Shown here piece by piece: positions 63,407 to 64,000 of a stretch of 64,000 nucleotides of DNA. The DNA lies in the NCBI RefSeq assembly GCF_004151105.1, contig NZ_PHRF01000090.1, positions 124,001 through 188,000 of the forward strand, in the 5' to 3' direction. Both the position numbers and the translations under genes were made by a program. Every line of letters begins with the position of its first letter. Position 1 is the stretch's first letter. Under the pieces are notes generated by a model. It worked only from the letters and a program-made list of their open reading frames with translations. It had not been told where the DNA came from and did no database searches. Source of the stretch: Streptomyces sp. L-9-10. Its GTDB lineage: Bacteria; Actinomycetota; Actinomycetes; Streptomycetales; Streptomycetaceae.

Positions 63407-63868
63407 GGTCGTGCTCCTCAAGGGCGACTGGGGATTCGGTGGACGACGGCGCGGCGGGCCGGCGGGGCAGCCGTGCTTGGCTGGTTCCGAACGGTAGGTC
63501 GCTACTGATTCGAGAGTCAATAGAGGTCGCGCAATTGCTGATTCTTGAATCAATATCCGGCCGCTCGTTTCGCCGCCTGGGCAAGCGCGGTCCGGCAGGC
63601 GCGGCCTGGGCGTGCTTCGAGGAGTGCGGCGACGGCGGGCGTGACGGAAAGCGGAACCGGGAAGTGGAAACAGGAAGCGAAACGGAAACGCGAACGGAGG
63701 TGCAGGGGTGGGGTATTGGTCTAGGCCAAGCCGCCCTGTCCCTGTATCCTCATCCGTAGCCAGTAGCACACAATCCCCCCACCCAGGTTGCGTGCTGGCA
63801 CGGGCGACGCCCATACACCTGCCCAAAGCAGCCGGGTTCCCCCCATTCGCCGCACCAGGAGGGTCACG
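63407..63868. other. Intergenic region between the aldehyde dehydrogenase and the last gene
   Basis: Besides the promoter above, it contains a purine-rich run of GGAAAC/GGAAGC-like hexamers (about 63647-63706), a near-perfect 14-bp palindrome TTGGTCTAGGCCAA (63716-63729) and a possible -10 TATCCT near 63745. No gene was recognised. Confidence 0.5.
63491..63552 (-). promoter_or_regulatory. Aldehyde dehydrogenase promoter with two palindromic operators
   Basis: On the minus strand, TTGACT (63520-63515) and TACCGT (63496-63491) are 18 bp apart, the same layout as the EamA promoter. TGATTCGAGAGTCA (63506-63519) overlaps the -35, and TGATTCTTGAATCA (63539-63552) lies 33 bp upstream. Both fit TGATTC-N2-GAATCA, with one mismatch in the first. 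The GAATCAG half resembles the sites at 46742 and 52354. Confidence 0.6.
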
Positions 63869-64000
63869 GTGAAAGTTCGCACCAGAAGCTCGGCGATCAT
63901 CGGCTCCATCTGCCTCGTCGCTTCCCTCGCCTTAACCACGGCGTCCGCCGACGAGCCCGCCGTCCCGCGTCAGGCGGCGGCCGAAGTGGCGCTCACGAAA
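63869..64000 (+). CDS. Secreted protein, N-terminal fragment, with a TTA codon
   Basis: This frame starts at GTG 63869 behind a perfect AGGAGG and runs off the window after 44 codons. It encodes a signal peptide (VKVRTRSS start, hydrophobic core, cleavage near TASA-DE at residue 27). Leu22 is encoded by TTA (63932-63934), the rare codon read by the bldA tRNA in Streptomyces, so translation may be limited to late growth. The mature function cannot be seen. Confidence 0.72.
   Translation, partial: MKVRTRSSAIIGSICLVASLALTTASADEPAVPRQAAAEVALTK

Overview
The window is very GC-rich DNA with strong third-position bias, many GTG starts, Tat-type signal peptides, sugar ABC transporters without their own ATPase, a mycothiol-dependent formaldehyde dehydrogenase and a single TTA codon. 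All of this points to the chromosome of a Streptomyces or a close relative, probably from an arm or accessory region. No rRNA, tRNA, CRISPR array, phage or insertion sequence was recognised.

Region A (1-21.7 kb) reads as a plant galactan / arabinogalactan utilisation locus. It holds a partial secreted protein, a sugar ABC importer (two permeases and a lipoprotein), an RpiR/SIS regulator, GH35 and GH42 beta-galactosidases around an FAD oxidoreductase, a large LuxR-type ATPase regulator and a secreted GH30 endo-beta-1,6-galactanase. These are followed by a secreted PI-PLC joined to a beta-propeller (behind a perfect CebR-type box), a formylglycine-generating enzyme and a divergent Cys-type sulfatase whose NPCBM module is interrupted by an in-frame TAA. 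The enzymes would cut beta-1,6-galactan side chains, import the fragments and hydrolyse them inside the cell. The PI-PLC could release GPI-anchored arabinogalactan proteins (inference).

Region B (21.7-24.3 kb) carries small secreted proteins: a beta-trefoil remnant, a beta/gamma-crystallin-like protein, and two tandem paralogues whose sequence pattern resembles aerolysin/ETX-MTX2 beta-pore proteins. Region C (24.3-29.7 kb) has a LysR regulator, a Gfo/Idh/MocA oxidoreductase, an NAD-epimerase, a membrane protein and an aldo/keto reductase. Region D (30-34.8 kb) is a copper and disulfide cassette: CopC, a CopD-CtaG fusion, a DsbA-like thioredoxin and VKOR, partly translationally coupled. Region E (34.8-39.5 kb) has a decayed GH2 pseudogene and a TetR regulator divergent from an FAD monooxygenase with tandem operators and a probable leaderless start.

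Region F (39.7-63.5 kb) looks like one catabolic island. A minus-strand operon encodes ADP-forming acyl-CoA synthetase, dienoyl-CoA-reductase-like SDR, ThDP decarboxylase/lyase, acyl-CoA dehydrogenase and mycothiol formaldehyde dehydrogenase. Next come two sarcosine-oxidase-like flavoenzymes around a Glu/Leu/Phe/Val dehydrogenase, an EamA transporter, and a peptide ABC importer operon ending in a PYROXD2-like flavoprotein and a prolidase-like amidohydrolase. An aldehyde dehydrogenase closes the island. Two paralogous TetR regulators and near-identical palindromic operators tie the parts together. The simplest reading is import and oxidation of an N-methylated (or otherwise N-substituted) amino acid or peptide through formaldehyde, oxo-acid, aldehyde and acyl-CoA. 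The window ends in a TTA-containing (potentially bldA-dependent) secreted gene.
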